NCBI GenBank assembly: GCA_900466745.1
Contig: UBNE01000022.1
Coordinates: forward strand, 101,400 to 165,399
Origin: Hyphomicrobiales bacterium
GTDB taxonomy: Bacteria > Pseudomonadota > Alphaproteobacteria > Rhizobiales > Beijerinckiaceae
Length of the DNA stretch: 64,000 bases
Direction: 5' to 3'
Positions 33,518 through 44,154 of this stretch are shown here, in pieces. The notes under the pieces are model-generated. The model made no database searches. It worked only from the letters and a program-made list of their open reading frames with translations, and was not told where the DNA came from. Position 1 is the stretch's first letter, and each line of letters opens with the position of its first letter. The position numbers and the translations under genes are program-made.

Positions 33518-34822
33518 TCAGTCCGGGAAAGCGAGCTTCGGCAGATAGAGCACGATTTCCGGAAAGGTCGTGATGATGATGACGGCGACGTTGAGCAGAA
33601 GGAAGAAGGGGAAGGCCGCTTTCGCGACGGTCCAGGTGTCCTTGCCGCTCATGTTCTGCAGCACGAACAGGTTGAAGCCGACCGGCGGGGTGATCTGCGC
33701 CATCTCGACATGGATGACGAGGTAGACGCCGAACCAGACGAGGTCGAAGCCGGCCTCCTTGACCATCGGCAGGACGATCACGGCGGTCAGCACGATCATC
33801 GAGATGCCGTCGATGAGGCAGCCGAGGATGATGTACATGCAGGTCAGCGCCAGCACGAGCATGTGCGGCGAGAGGTTCTGGCCCTTGACCCATTCCGCCA
33901 GCGCCGCCGGGATGCCGGTATAGGCCATCGCCGCGGTGCAGAAGGCGGCGCCGGCCAGGATCAGCATGATCATGCAGGTCAGCCGCGTCGCGCTCATCAC
34001 GCTTTCGAAGAAGGTCTGCCAGTTCAGCGTGCCGCTCCACCAGGCCAGGAAGAGCGCGCCGGTCACGCCCCAGGCGGCGCATTCGGTCGCGGTCGCGAAG
34101 CCGAGGATCAGCGAGAAGAAGACAGCCGCGATCAGCACCAGCACCGGCATCAGCTTGGCCGACTGGCGCAGTTTCTCGCGGAAGGGCAGGGCCGGGTCGC
34201 GCGGCGGCGACTTGCCCGGGTTCAGCAGCGACCAGACGATGACGTAGCCCATATAGAGCGACATCACGACGAGGCCGGGCAGGAAGCCGCCGAGGAAGAC
34301 CTGCAGCACGGAGACGTTGGCGGTGACGGCGTAGACCACCATCGGGATCGAGGGCGGGATCAGCAGCCCGAGCGTGCCGGACCCGGCGAGGGTCCCGAGG
34401 CTGAGGCGCTCGTCATAGCCGCGCTTCTTCAATTCCGGCAGCGAGATCTTGCCGATGGTGGCGACGGTGGCGGCCGAGGATCCCGACACAGCGGCGAAGA
34501 TGCCGCAGCCGATGATGTTGGTGTGGATCAGCCGCCCCGGCAGCCATTGCAGCCAGGGCGAGAGGCCCTGGAACATCTGGGCGGAGAGGCGGGTGCGGAA
34601 CAGGATCTCGCCCATCCAGATGAAGAGGGGCAGCGCGGCCAGCGTCCAGGAGGCGGAGGCGCTCCAGATCGTCGTCGCCAGCACCTGCCCGATCGGCACG
34701 TCGGTAACGAGGATCATCGCGAGCAGGCCGACGAGGCCGAGGCCGACCGCGATCCAGACGCCGCTGGCGAGGATGACGACCAGGAAGCCGAGCAGGGTGA
34801 CCGAGAGAATGGGCAGGCTCAT
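33518..34822 (-). CDS. TRAP transporter large permease subunit (DctM family)
   Basis: A 434-residue inner-membrane protein with about 12 helices and the DctM signatures SGSSAATVATIG near residue 112 and GLLIPPSIPMVVYA near residue 153. It forms the sodium-coupled translocation channel with the DctQ subunit. The start lies 4 bases after the DctQ stop, so the two are co-translated and stoichiometric expression is likely. Confidence 0.94.
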   Translation of the reverse strand: MSLPILSVTLLGFLVVILASGVWIAVGLGLVGLLAMILVTDVPIGQVLATTIWSASASWTLAALPLFIWMGEILFRTRLSAQMFQGLSPWLQWLPGRLIHTNIIGCGIFAAVSGSSAATVATIGKISLPELKKRGYDERLSLGTLAGSGTLGLLIPPSIPMVVYAVTANVSVLQVFLGGFLPGLVVMSLYMGYVIVWSLLNPGKSPPRDPALPFREKLRQSAKLMPVLVLIAAVFFSLILGFATATECAAWGVTGALFLAWWSGTLNWQTFFESVMSATRLTCMIMLILAGAAFCTAAMAYTGIPAALAEWVKGQNLSPHMLVLALTCMYIILGCLIDGISMIVLTAVIVLPMVKEAGFDLVWFGVYLVIHVEMAQITPPVGFNLFVLQNMSGKDTWTVAKAAFPFFLLLNVAVIIITTFPEIVLYLPKLAFPD

Positions 34823-34826
34823 CGGC

Positions 34827-35375
34827 TCAGACCCCGCCGCCCTGCGCGACGCGCTCGATCAGCTCCTCGGTCGTCTGCGCCGGCTCGGGCTCGTAGCTCG
34901 GCCGGCCGCCGCGCGCCACGATGAGCCATTCCTCCGCGATGGCGACGAGCAGGATCGCGAGCCCGACGACCATGCCGCTCTGCGGAATCCACAAGGGCAC
35001 GGAGATCACGCCGGTCGACATGTCGAAGAAGCGCCAGGAATCATAGGCGAGCCGGCCAGCCTGCCAGGTGAAATAGGCGATGAAGGCGGCGGCGACCGTC
35101 AGGGCGGTCAGCTCAGCGCCCCGCCGCCTGCGTCCGTGCAGGCGCTCGAGCAGCAGCCCGACGCGGATCATCTCGCCCCTCTTGAAGGTGTGGGCGAGGC
35201 CGAGAAAGGCCATCGCCACCAGGGACCAGGCCGTGAAGTCGTCGCCCGAGGGCACATTGAGGTTGATCTGGCGCCCGATGGACAGCAGCATCATCAGCCC
35301 GAAGATGACGATCAGAAACAATCCAGCGAGGTACCCGGCGGCAAGGTAAAGCAGGTCGAGCGTCCGGCGGATCAT
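34827..35375 (-). CDS. TRAP transporter small permease subunit (DctQ family)
   Basis: A 182-residue protein with four predicted transmembrane helices, as usual for DctQ, and FKRGEMIRVGLLLERL near residue 72, a conserved loop. I chose the ATG at 35375 (MIRRTLDLLYL), since the open frame extends ten residues further without features. It is the promoter-proximal gene of the dctQ-dctM-dctP set, which is divergent from the fused oxoprolinase. Confidence 0.9.
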   Translation of the reverse strand: MIRRTLDLLYLAAGYLAGLFLIVIFGLMMLLSIGRQINLNVPSGDDFTAWSLVAMAFLGLAHTFKRGEMIRVGLLLERLHGRRRRGAELTALTVAAAFIAYFTWQAGRLAYDSWRFFDMSTGVISVPLWIPQSGMVVGLAILLVAIAEEWLIVARGGRPSYEPEPAQTTEELIERVAQGGGV

Positions 35376-35526
35376 CGCGGCGCTGCTCCCTGTACGCCGG
35401 GGCACGCGCCCCTGGTTGTCAGGACCCTTCGCATCGTCGCATCCTCCGCCTTCCGCCGGTGAGGCCCCTCAGCCTTCTTCCAGCATAATTGCGATCGTAG
35501 CCGGCGAAATCTCCTTGTCAACACAA

Positions 35527-35545
35527 CATCGACGATTTATCGATG
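35527..35545. promoter_or_regulatory. palindrome in the shared dctQ/oxoprolinase promoter region
   Basis: CATCGA (35527-35532) and TCGATG (35540-35545) form an exact inverted repeat with a 7-base spacer. It sits 47 bases upstream of the oxoprolinase ATG in a 216-base divergent, AT-richer intergenic region. Size and placement suit the nearby MarR-like regulator, but binding is inferred. Confidence 0.5.
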
Positions 35546-35591
35546 AAATGTCGGCATCGGTGCCGCCAGAAAAAATTGGGGAGAGGTTCCG

Positions 35592-38500
35592 ATGGCGGCG
35601 CGCTGGGATTTCTGGATCGATCGTGGCGGCACCTTCACCGACGTGATCGGCCGTGATCCGTCAGGCAATCTCCATGCCAGGAAGCTGCTTTCGGAGAATG
35701 CCGCAGCGTATCGCGACGCCGCCGTGCAGGGCATCCGCGACCTTCTCGGCCTGAAGGCCGGCGAGCCGATCCCGGCTGGGACGGTCGGGGAGGTGCGCAT
35801 GGGCACCACCGTCGCCACCAACGCCCTGCTCGAGCGCAAGGGCGACCGGACGCTGCTGGTCACCACAAAAGGATTCCGCGACGCGCTGCGCATCGGCTAC
35901 CAGGCCCGGCCCGACATCTTCGCCAAGCGGATCGTCAAGCCCGAACAGCTCTATGAGGACGTGCTCGAGGTCGAGGAGCGCGTGCTCGCCGACGGCACGG
36001 TCGAGAGCGGGCTCGACGAGGCGGCGCTGCGCGCCGCGCTGCAGGTGCAGTACGATGCCGGTTTCCGCGCCGTCGCCATCGTCTTCATGCACGGCTATCG
36101 CTATACGGCGCATGAGCAGGCGGCCGCCCGCATCGCCCGCGCCATCGGCTTCCCCCAGGTCTCGGTCAGCCACGAGGTTTCGCCGCTGATCAAGCTGGTC
36201 GGGCGCGGCGACACCGCCGTGGTCGACGCCTATCTCTCGCCGATCCTGAGCCGTTATGTGAGCCAGGTCTCGGAGGAGCTCGACGTTGCCCGCACCGGGG
36301 CGCGTTTGATGTTCATGATGTCCTCCGGCGGGCTCACCGCCGCCGATCTCTTCCAGGGCAAGGACGCCATCCTCTCCGGCCCGGCCGGCGGCGTGGTCGG
36401 CCTCGCCGAGACCGGCCGCTCGGCCGGCTTCGACAAGGTCATCGGCTTCGACATGGGCGGCACCTCGACCGACGTCGCCCATTTCGACGGCGCCTATGAG
36501 CGCGCCTTCGAGACGGAGGTTGCCGGCGTGCGCATGCGCGCGCCGATGATGCTGATCCATACGGTCGCGGCCGGCGGCGGCTCGATCCTGCATTTCGACG
36601 GCGCGCGCTTCCGCGTCGGCCCGGATTCGGCCGGCGCCAATCCGGGGCCCGCCGCCTATCGCCGCGGCGGGCCGCTCGCCGTGACCGACGCCAATGTCAT
36701 GGTCGGCAAGCTGATCCCGTCGCATTTCCCCGCCATCTTCGGGCCGAAGCAGGATGAGCCGCTCGACGTCGACATCGTCCGCAACAAATTCGCGGTGCTC
36801 GCGGCGGAGGTCGGGGACGGCCGCTCGGCCGAGGACGTCGCCGACGGCTTCATCCAGATCGCCGTCGCCAACATGGCCGAGGCGATCAAGAAGATCTCGG
36901 TGCAGCGCGGCTATGACATCACCCGCTATGCGCTGAACTCCTTCGGCGGCGCCGGAGGACAGCATGCCTGCCTCGTGGCCGATGCGCTCGGCATCAGGAC
37001 GGTGCTGCTGCATCCTTTCTCCGGCCTGCTTTCGGCCTACGGCATGGGTCTCGCCGAAATCCGCTCGACCCGGACGGCGGCGCTCGACGTGCCGCTCGAT
37101 GCCGGGGCGAAGCAGGCGATCGAGACGCTGGCCGGCGGGCTCGCCGCCGAGACGCGCGCGGAGGTCGCGGGGCAGGGCGTGGCGGAGGGCGACATCGCCA
37201 TCCATATCCGCGCCCATATCCGCTATGCCGGCACCGACACCGCCATCGCCGTGCCGGCCGGAACCCGCGCCGCGATGCAGGAGGCCTTCCAGGCGGCGCA
37301 CAAGGCCCGCTTCGGCTTCATGGACGAGACCAAGGCGCTGGTCGTCGAGGCGGTCGAGGTCGAGGCGGTCGGCGGCGGGGCGAGGTTCGAGGAGGCGGCG
37401 GCCGGCGAGGCGCCGGGAACGCCGGAGGCGGCGGAGCGCACGCGCTTCTTCTCCAAGGGGCAGTGGCACGACGCGGCGGTGGTGAAGCGCGAGGCGATGA
37501 AGCCCGGCCAGAGCGTCGCTGGCCCCGCCATCATCATCGAGCCGAACCAGACCGTGGTGGTCGAGCAGGGCTGGAGCGCCAGGCTCACCGCCAAGGATCA
37601 TCTCGTGCTGACCCGCACCGAGGCGCTGGTGCAGCAGGCCGCGATCGGCACCAGGGCAGACCCGGTGATGCTCGAGATCTTCAACAACCTGTTCATGTCG
37701 ATCGCCGAGCAGATGGGCGTGACGCTGCAGAACACCGCCTATTCGGTGAACATCAAGGAGCGGCTCGACTTCTCCTGCGCGGTCTTCGACCAGACCGGCG
37801 CGCTCGTCGCCAATGCGCCGCACATGCCGGTGCATCTCGGCTCGATGGACCGCTCGGTCGAGACGGTGATCGCCAACAATCCGGTGATCCGGCCCGGCGA
37901 CGTCTATTGCCTGAATGCCCCCTATAATGGCGGCACGCATCTGCCCGACATCACGGTCTGCACCCCGGTCTTCGATGCCGAGGACAGGGACATCCTGTTC
38001 TGGGTGGCGAGCCGTGGCCACCATGCCGATGTCGGCGGCACGGCGCCGGGCTCGATGTCGCCGCTGGCGACCAATATCGAGGAAGAGGGCGTCTATATCG
38101 ACAATTTCAAGATCGTCGACCAGGGCCGCTTCTGCGAGGAGGAGCTGGTCAGGCTCCTCACCGGCGCGCGCTATCCGGTGCGCAACGTCGTGCAGAACGT
38201 CAACGACCTCAAGGCGCAGATCGCCGCCAACGAAAAGGGCGTGGCGGAGCTGAGGAAGATGATCGGCTCCTTCGGGCTCGACGTGGTGCAGGCCTATATG
38301 GGCCATGTCCAGGACAACGCCGCCGAGAGCGTGGCGCGGTTGCTGACCCGGCTGCACGATGCCGAGTTCACCTATCCGATGGACCAGGGCTGCGCGATCA
38401 AGGTGAAGATCACCATCGACCGCGAGAAGCGCGAGGCGACGGTCGATTTCACCGGCACCTCGGAGCAGCGGCCCGACAATTTCAACGCGCCGGCGCCGGT

Positions 38501-39185
38501 GACGCGCGCCGCCGTGCTCTATGTCTTCCGCGTCATGGTCGACGACGCGATCCCGATGAATGCCGGCTGCCTCAGGCCGATCCGGATCGTCGTGCCGGAG
38601 GGGACGATGCTCAGCCCGCGCTACCCGGCGGCGGTGGTGGCGGGCAATGTCGAGGTCTCGCAGGCGGTGACGAACACGCTGTTCGGCGCGCTTCAGGCGA
38701 TGTCCTGCTCGCAGGGCACGATGAACAATCTCACCTTCGGCAACGACCAGTACCAGTATTACGAGACGATCTGCTCGGGCTCGCCGGCCGGGCCCGGCTT
38801 CGACGGCACCTCGGGCGTGCATGTCCACATGACCAATTCGCGCCTGACCGACCCGGAGATCCTGGAGACGCGCTTCCCGGTCGTGCTGGAGGATTTCCAC
38901 ATCCGCCCCGGCTCCGGCGGCAAGGGCGAATGGACGGCTGGCGACGGCACCAGCCGCACCATCCGCTTCCTGAAGACGATGGATTGCGCGATCCTCGCCT
39001 CGCATCGCAAGGTCCGCCCCTTCGGCGTGAAGGGGGGCGAGCCGGGCGAGGTCGGCAGGACGCTGGTGCGGCGGCTCTCGGGCGCGGTCGAGGAACTGAA
39101 GCCCTCCGACCAGACCCTGCTCCAGGCCGGCGAGGCGGTGACGGTGATCACGCCCACGGCCGGCGGCTACGGCAGGCCCAGGTGA
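35592..39185 (+). CDS. fused 5-oxoprolinase (HyuA-HyuB, ATP-dependent)
   Basis: A 1197-residue fusion of both hydantoinase/oxoprolinase subunits. The HyuA-like half (about 1-680) has [16 protein letters not shown] at residue 10, [16 protein letters not shown] near 77 and [16 protein letters not shown] near 285, the actin-like ATP-binding elements. The HyuB-like half begins near 690 ([20 protein letters not shown]) and includes [12 protein letters not shown] and [10 protein letters not shown]. It would open 5-oxoproline to glutamate with ATP, or hydrolyse a similar cyclic amide or hydantoin. The TRAP transporter divergently encoded next to it likely imports the substrate. Confidence 0.92.
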   Translation: MAARWDFWIDRGGTFTDVIGRDPSGNLHARKLLSENAAAYRDAAVQGIRDLLGLKAGEPIPAGTVGEVRMGTTVATNALLERKGDRTLLVTTKGFRDALRIGYQARPDIFAKRIVKPEQLYEDVLEVEERVLADGTVESGLDEAALRAALQVQYDAGFRAVAIVFMHGYRYTAHEQAAARIARAIGFPQVSVSHEVSPLIKLVGRGDTAVVDAYLSPILSRYVSQVSEELDVARTGARLMFMMSSGGLTAADLFQGKDAILSGPAGGVVGLAETGRSAGFDKVIGFDMGGTSTDVAHFDGAYERAFETEVAGVRMRAPMMLIHTVAAGGGSILHFDGARFRVGPDSAGANPGPAAYRRGGPLAVTDANVMVGKLIPSHFPAIFGPKQDEPLDVDIVRNKFAVLAAEVGDGRSAEDVADGFIQIAVANMAEAIKKISVQRGYDITRYALNSFGGAGGQHACLVADALGIRTVLLHPFSGLLSAYGMGLAEIRSTRTAALDVPLDAGAKQAIETLAGGLAAETRAEVAGQGVAEGDIAIHIRAHIRYAGTDTAIAVPAGTRAAMQEAFQAAHKARFGFMDETKALVVEAVEVEAVGGGARFEEAAAGEAPGTPEAAERTRFFSKGQWHDAAVVKREAMKPGQSVAGPAIIIEPNQTVVVEQGWSARLTAKDHLVLTRTEALVQQAAIGTRADPVMLEIFNNLFMSIAEQMGVTLQNTAYSVNIKERLDFSCAVFDQTGALVANAPHMPVHLGSMDRSVETVIANNPVIRPGDVYCLNAPYNGGTHLPDITVCTPVFDAEDRDILFWVASRGHHADVGGTAPGSMSPLATNIEEEGVYIDNFKIVDQGRFCEEELVRLLTGARYPVRNVVQNVNDLKAQIAANEKGVAELRKMIGSFGLDVVQAYMGHVQDNAAESVARLLTRLHDAEFTYPMDQGCAIKVKITIDREKREATVDFTGTSEQRPDNFNAPAPVTRAAVLYVFRVMVDDAIPMNAGCLRPIRIVVPEGTMLSPRYPAAVVAGNVEVSQAVTNTLFGALQAMSCSQGTMNNLTFGNDQYQYYETICSGSPAGPGFDGTSGVHVHMTNSRLTDPEILETRFPVVLEDFHIRPGSGGKGEWTAGDGTSRTIRFLKTMDCAILASHRKVRPFGVKGGEPGEVGRTLVRRLSGAVEELKPSDQTLLQAGEAVTVITPTAGGYGRPR

Positions 39186-39261
39186 CGAAGGCGCGGCGCC
39201 GGCCGCTCTGGAAACCGCGGCCCCGCGGGCATAGCTGGGAATCGTCCTCAAGGAGATCCGC

Positions 39262-39957
39262 ATGCCCCAGACCTGGATGATCACCGGCGCCAATCGCGGC
39301 ATCGGGCTTGCCGTCACGACCGAACTCCTGCGCCGGGGCGACCATGTCGTCGCCGCGGCGCGCGACCCGCGGGCGAAGGCGCTGGCGCAGCTCGCCGCCG
39401 CGCATCCGGGCCGGCTCACGCCGCTTGCGCTCGACGTCACCTCGGATGAGAGCGTCGCCGCTGCCAGGGCGGCGCTCGCGGGCCGCGCCATCGACGTGCT
39501 GCTCAACAACGCCGGCGTCTACGGCCCGCGCGATCGTCAGAGCGGCCTCGATGTCGATTTCGACGCCTGGCGCGAGGTCTTCGAGGTCAATGTCTATGCG
39601 CCGCTCAGGGTGGCGCAGGCCTTCCTGCCCAATGTCGAGGCCGGGCAGGGCCGCAAGATCGCGACGATCACCAGCCGCATGGGCTCGATCGGCGCCAATC
39701 CGAGCGGCGCGCTGATCTACCGCTCCTCGAAGGCGGCGGTGAACATGACGATGGTGGTGTTCGGCAACGCCGTCAGGGCGAGGGGCGTCGCCGTATTGCT
39801 GTTCCATCCCGGCTGGGTCCAGACCGATATGGGCGGAGGCGGTGCCGACATCGCGCCGGCCGAAAGCGCCGCCGGCCTGATCCGCACCATCGACGCCTCG
39901 GGCATGGCGCAGACCAACAGCTTTCGCGACTACAGGGGCGAGCCGATCGCCTGGTGA
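39262..39957 (+). CDS. SDR-family oxidoreductase (C-factor-like)
   Basis: A 231-residue short-chain dehydrogenase with the cofactor motif MITGANRGIGLAVT near residue 6, NNAGVYGP near 87, the catalytic serine region TITSRMGSIG near 132 and the YRSSKAAVN active-site Tyr/Lys near 149. It resembles C-factor (CsgA)-type SDRs. The substrate is unknown. It follows the oxoprolinase gene by 76 bases on the same strand, so it may be in the same transcript, and is convergent with the esterase gene. Confidence 0.87.
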   Translation: MPQTWMITGANRGIGLAVTTELLRRGDHVVAAARDPRAKALAQLAAAHPGRLTPLALDVTSDESVAAARAALAGRAIDVLLNNAGVYGPRDRQSGLDVDFDAWREVFEVNVYAPLRVAQAFLPNVEAGQGRKIATITSRMGSIGANPSGALIYRSSKAAVNMTMVVFGNAVRARGVAVLLFHPGWVQTDMGGGGADIAPAESAAGLIRTIDASGMAQTNSFRDYRGEPIAW

Positions 39958-40017
39958 GGCCGGCGACGCCCCGCCGGGGCCGGGGCGAGCGTGCCGGGGC
40001 CCGCCGCGCTTGCGGCG

Positions 40018-41007
40018 TCAGCGCGCGATGCCGTCCAGGAACCCCGTCAGCCGGTCGAGCGCCTGGCGCCCCTCCGACCGGTCGAGATCGAACTGGTATT
40101 CGTGCGGCAGCTTCGGCTCGGCCTCGGGCGGGAAGAACAGCGTCTCGACCCTGACGCCGCGGTCGCGCAGCGCCTGCGCCATCGCCGCCGATTGCGGCGC
40201 CAGCGGATCGTCGTTGCCGACCGACAGGAAGCTCGGCGGAAAGGCCTCGGTGACGTAGCGCGGCACGGCGGCCTCGGTGATCCGGCCGCTCTCCAGCGGG
40301 TTGGCGCTGCCGAAATAGGCGAAGAGCACCGACCGGACCAGGCCGCCGAAAGGCCCTGTGAAGGTGAAGGCCGTCGGGTCGAAAACCCCGCAGAACAGCA
40401 CGGTGGCCTTGAGCCGGCCCGGTTCGATGGCGGGGCGCAGGCCGAGCAGCGTCGCATAATCCGCGCCGGTCAGGCCGGCGGCGAGCTGGGCGGCGATATG
40501 CGCTCCCGCGGAATCGCCGGCGAGCACGATAGCGCCGGCGTCGATGCCGAGCCGGCCGGCTTCCCGCTCCAGGAAGCCGAGGGCCGCGTTCGCCTGCAGC
40601 ACTGGCGTCGGGTAGCGCGCGGCAGGGGCGCGACTGTAGCCGACCGCCACGGCCGCGTAGCCCTTGCCGGCGAGGATCTCGAGATAGGGCGCGACATCCC
40701 GCCGGTCGCCGCCGACGAAGCCGCCGCCATGGAACCAGACCAGCGTCGGCCGCCCCGGCCGGGCTCCGTCCGGCGGCAGATAGAGATCGAGCCGCTCGTC
40801 GGCGCCCGCGCCATAGGCGATGTCGCGCTGCGCGCGGATGCCGGCCGGGACGTGCCTGGCCAGGGCCTCGCCGGTCTTCGAGGCGCCATAGGCGAAGATG
40901 CCCCGTACCAGCAGCGCCGAAGGCCAGGGCGAGAGCGCGAAAGCCGCGTAGACGGCGAAGGCGACGCCGAGGCAGAGCAGGAGGATTCGGATCGCGCGCG
41001 GTTTCAT
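40018..41007 (-). CDS. membrane-anchored alpha/beta hydrolase (HSL-type esterase)
   Basis: A 329-residue protein with one N-terminal transmembrane helix (about residues 7-25) followed by an alpha/beta-hydrolase domain. The HSL-family oxyanion motif HGGG is at 93-96 and the nucleophile elbow GDSAG at 164-168, with Ser166. The C-terminal NDDPLAP and LPHEYQF supply the likely Asp and His of the triad. It is probably a periplasm-facing or membrane-bound carboxylesterase; the substrate is unknown. Confidence 0.88.
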   Translation of the reverse strand: MKPRAIRILLLCLGVAFAVYAAFALSPWPSALLVRGIFAYGASKTGEALARHVPAGIRAQRDIAYGAGADERLDLYLPPDGARPGRPTLVWFHGGGFVGGDRRDVAPYLEILAGKGYAAVAVGYSRAPAARYPTPVLQANAALGFLEREAGRLGIDAGAIVLAGDSAGAHIAAQLAAGLTGADYATLLGLRPAIEPGRLKATVLFCGVFDPTAFTFTGPFGGLVRSVLFAYFGSANPLESGRITEAAVPRYVTEAFPPSFLSVGNDDPLAPQSAAMAQALRDRGVRVETLFFPPEAEPKLPHEYQFDLDRSEGRQALDRLTGFLDGIAR

Positions 41008-41284
41008 GGGCGGACGCTATCGCATCGGCCGGCAAAGGGGAATCCGCGGCCGGCGAGAAACGGCGCGATAACAAGGGGATAGATCGGAGCCTGCAAAGGC
41101 GGCCGTGGCTGCGCGGCAGAGGCCGGCCGCGCGCCGCGGGCCCTCTGCGATGGACCTCGTCGGGCAGGAGCGGGATATTTCGCCTATTTCCTGGCTAAAT
41201 AACTGAATCCTTTTCTTTTTTCTGCCCCGTTAACCGCTCGTTTGGGTGCATCGGCGAAACAGGGCCGGGCTACGGACGGGAACG

Positions 41285-42964
41285 ATGAGACGGCGACTGG
41301 GACTGACGGCGAAGATCCTGATGCTCTTTGCCCTGCTGAGCGTCGCGGCGGCGCTCGGGCTCGTCAGCGTGCTGCGCGGCCTCGACGATGTCCGCCGCAT
41401 CGACCGGGAAGCCTTTTCCGGCATCGCGCTCGCCAGCGGCGCCTCGCTGCTGGCCAGCCGCGTCGCCAATGCGGCGCTGCTCGGCCGGCTCGACCCCGAT
41501 GCGGGCGCCGCCGATATCGACGGCGCGCTGGAAAAGCTCGACGGCGCGATCGAGCTCGTCGACGCGGCGCGCGCGCATTTCATGGCGACGCTGCCCCGGG
41601 CGATGCGCGAGGCCAATCCGACCCTGAATGCCCGCATCGACACTTTCATCGCCTTCCAGCGCGGCGTCGTCGATATCGGCCGGCGCGTCTCCGCCAGGGC
41701 CGCGGTGCTGGAGGCCGGCGCGGAGGAGGCCCGCCGCAATGTCAGCCAGATCATCGCCACCACCTCGGCGATGCGCGACACGATGGCGAAGACGGCGGAG
41801 GCGGCGGCGAGCCGCGCCGGCGAGGAGGCCGCGCTGATGCGGCTGCGGACCATCGCGCTGGCGCTGCTCCTGCCGCTGGGTGGAGGGCTCGCCGCGCTCG
41901 TCCTGCTGCGCCGCCATCTGACGCGCCCGCTGCGCGAGCTGATGGGGGCGATCCGCGAGGCGACGCGCTCCAGCGAGGTCATCCAGGTGCCGCATTGCGG
42001 CCGCTCCGACGAGATCGGCGAGCTCGCCCGCACCGTCCGGCAGCTCAGCGAGGTGCGCGCCACGCTGGTGACGCGCGAGACCGAGGCGGACCAGGCCCGC
42101 CAGCTTCAGCGGCTGCGCAGCCGGGAGCTGGCGCGCATCGCCGACGAGTTCGAGGGGCGGCTTGGCGTTCTGCTCGGCGAGATCGGGCAGGCGAGCGAGG
42201 TGCTGCGCACGACGCTGCAGGATGCCGCAGTACGGGTCGAGCAGGTCTCGAAGAGCTCGGAGATCGCCGCGACCTCCGTCACCGGCGCCGGGGTGGAGGC
42301 CAACCGCACCACCGAGGCCGCCCTGCGCATGGAGCAGGTGATCGGCCAGATCAACGACGAGGTCCGGCGCGTCTCGGTGATGGCGAGCGCCGCGAGCCAG
42401 GAGGCGTTCGGCACGCATCGGCTGGTCGTCGCGCTGACCGAGAAGGCGGCGCAGATCCGCGATGTCGTCGGCATCATCGAGGCCGTCGCACGCCAGACCA
42501 ACCTGCTGGCGCTCAACGCCACCATCGAGGCGGCGCGCGCCGGCGTGCATGGGCGCGGCTTCGCCGTGGTGGCCTCCGAGGTCAAGGCGCTCGCCGGCCA
42601 GACGGCGGAGGCGGCCTCGCGCATCGTCGGGCGCATCGCCCAGGTCGACGAGGCGCTGTCCCATGCCGCCGGCGCGGTCTCGACCATCGGCAGCAGCATC
42701 GCCGCCGTCGAGCAGACCGGGACGGAGATCGCCACCATGGTCGGCTCCCATGCCGAGCTGCTCGGTTCCCTGAGCGAGACGGTGGCGCGGATCTCCGACG
42801 TCACCGGCACGGCGGTGATGGCGATGGCGGAGATCGCAACCGCCAACATGCAGACCGTCGACCAGGCCGATATGGGGGCGCTCAGCGCGCGCGAGCTCGA
42901 CGAGCGGATCACCGCGCTCAGGGCCGAGGCGCGCGCCTTCGTGGCGCAGTTGCGCGCCGCCTGA
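41285..42964 (+). CDS. methyl-accepting chemotaxis protein
   Basis: A 559-residue chemoreceptor: N-terminal helix about residues 8-30, a periplasmic helical sensor domain to about 185, a second transmembrane segment about 188-210, HAMP to about 265, then the long signalling coiled coil with the hairpin tip [17 protein letters not shown] near residues 404-420. The start at ATG 41285 is preceded by GGGAACG. No chemotaxis kinase or adaptor genes are adjacent, so it is an orphan receptor. An AT-rich 277-base gap upstream likely holds the promoter. Confidence 0.92.
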   Translation: MRRRLGLTAKILMLFALLSVAAALGLVSVLRGLDDVRRIDREAFSGIALASGASLLASRVANAALLGRLDPDAGAADIDGALEKLDGAIELVDAARAHFMATLPRAMREANPTLNARIDTFIAFQRGVVDIGRRVSARAAVLEAGAEEARRNVSQIIATTSAMRDTMAKTAEAAASRAGEEAALMRLRTIALALLLPLGGGLAALVLLRRHLTRPLRELMGAIREATRSSEVIQVPHCGRSDEIGELARTVRQLSEVRATLVTRETEADQARQLQRLRSRELARIADEFEGRLGVLLGEIGQASEVLRTTLQDAAVRVEQVSKSSEIAATSVTGAGVEANRTTEAALRMEQVIGQINDEVRRVSVMASAASQEAFGTHRLVVALTEKAAQIRDVVGIIEAVARQTNLLALNATIEAARAGVHGRGFAVVASEVKALAGQTAEAASRIVGRIAQVDEALSHAAGAVSTIGSSIAAVEQTGTEIATMVGSHAELLGSLSETVARISDVTGTAVMAMAEIATANMQTVDQADMGALSARELDERITALRAEARAFVAQLRAA

Positions 42965-43046
42965 TCGGGGACCGGCGCGGCGGGCTTGCCTTCTCGGCGC
43001 GACTCGGCCCCATCTGCGGCATGTCCGTCCCGATCGCCTTCGCCCC

Positions 43047-44138
43047 ATGAGCTGGTCGCTCCAGCAGGATGCCGCCCTGTCGGCCGTCGCCCGCTGGCTC
43101 CAGGCCGGCACGCCGCAGGTGTTCCGCCTGTTCGGCTATGCCGGCACGGGCAAGACCACGCTGGCGCGCCATATCGCCGAGGCGGTGGACGGCGAGGTCG
43201 TCTTCGCCGCCTATACCGGCAAGGCGGCGCTGGTGCTGCGCAACAAGGGCTGCACCGACGCGCAGACCATCCACTCGCTGATCTACCGCTCGCGCGGCGT
43301 CGACGAGGAGAGCCCGGTCTTCGCGCTCAACCGCGACAGCGCTGCGGCCAAGGCCAAGCTGATCGTCATCGACGAATGCTCGATGGTCGACGAGGAGCTG
43401 GGGCGGGACCTGCTCTCCTTCGGCACGCCGGTGCTGGTGCTGGGCGATCCGGCGCAGTTGCCGCCGGTGAAGGGCGGCGGCTTCTTCACCGAGCAGGAGC
43501 CCGATGTGATGCTGACGGAGGTCCACCGCCAGGCGGCGGACAACCCGATCGTGCGGATGTCGATGATCGTGCGCGAGGGCGGGCGGCTCGAACTCGGCGA
43601 TTACGGGCCGAGCCGGGTGATCCGGCGCGACGCGGTCAATCCGGAGATCGTGATGAGCGCCGACCAGGTGCTGGTCGGCATGAACAAGACCCGGCGCAAC
43701 TACAATGCCCGCATCCGCCAGCTCATGGGCCATGCCGAGACCAACCCGGTCGCCGGCGAGAAGCTGGTCTGCCTGCGCAACGACAAGAGCAAGGGGCTGC
43801 TCAATGGCGGCTCCTGGATCGTGCAGGAGATCAAGACCTCGAAGAAGGGGCTGGTGACGATGCGCGTCACGCCCGAGGACGACGCCGGCGGCAAGGCGGT
43901 GAAGGTCTCGGTGCTGCCCAATTTCTTCGACGGCACCGAGGAGGAGATTCCCTGGGAGCTGCGCAAGCACACCGACGAATTCACCTTCGGTTACGCGCTG
44001 ACCGTGCATAAGGCGCAGGGCTCGCAATGGAACGATGTGGTGCTCTTCGACGAGAGCTTCGCCTTCCGCGAGCACCGGGCGCGCTGGCTCTATACCGGGC
44101 TGACGCGCGCGGCCGAGACGATCACGGTGGTGATGTAG
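43047..44138 (+). CDS. RecD-like AAA helicase (exonuclease V alpha-like), short form
   Basis: A 363-residue superfamily 1 helicase with Walker A GYAGTGKT at residues 30-37, Walker B VIDECSM near 107, VLVLGDPAQLPPV near 129 and the C-terminal UvrD-like motif ALTVHKAQGSQW near 316, with GLTRAAETITVV near the end. It lacks the N-terminal extension of RecD and is about the size of stand-alone phage- and plasmid-type RecD-like helicases. It could act in repair or recombination. Monocistronic. Confidence 0.92.
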   Translation: MSWSLQQDAALSAVARWLQAGTPQVFRLFGYAGTGKTTLARHIAEAVDGEVVFAAYTGKAALVLRNKGCTDAQTIHSLIYRSRGVDEESPVFALNRDSAAAKAKLIVIDECSMVDEELGRDLLSFGTPVLVLGDPAQLPPVKGGGFFTEQEPDVMLTEVHRQAADNPIVRMSMIVREGGRLELGDYGPSRVIRRDAVNPEIVMSADQVLVGMNKTRRNYNARIRQLMGHAETNPVAGEKLVCLRNDKSKGLLNGGSWIVQEIKTSKKGLVTMRVTPEDDAGGKAVKVSVLPNFFDGTEEEIPWELRKHTDEFTFGYALTVHKAQGSQWNDVVLFDESFAFREHRARWLYTGLTRAAETITVVM

Positions 44139-44154
44139 GACGGCAAGCCTTCCA

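Noticed and set aside
35661..39509. A 1282-codon open frame antisense to the oxoprolinase
   Set aside because: The sense strand encodes a well-conserved fused oxoprolinase. The antisense frame exists because GC-rich codon use leaves few stops, and its composition (His-, Arg-, Gly-, Ala-rich) is not protein-like.
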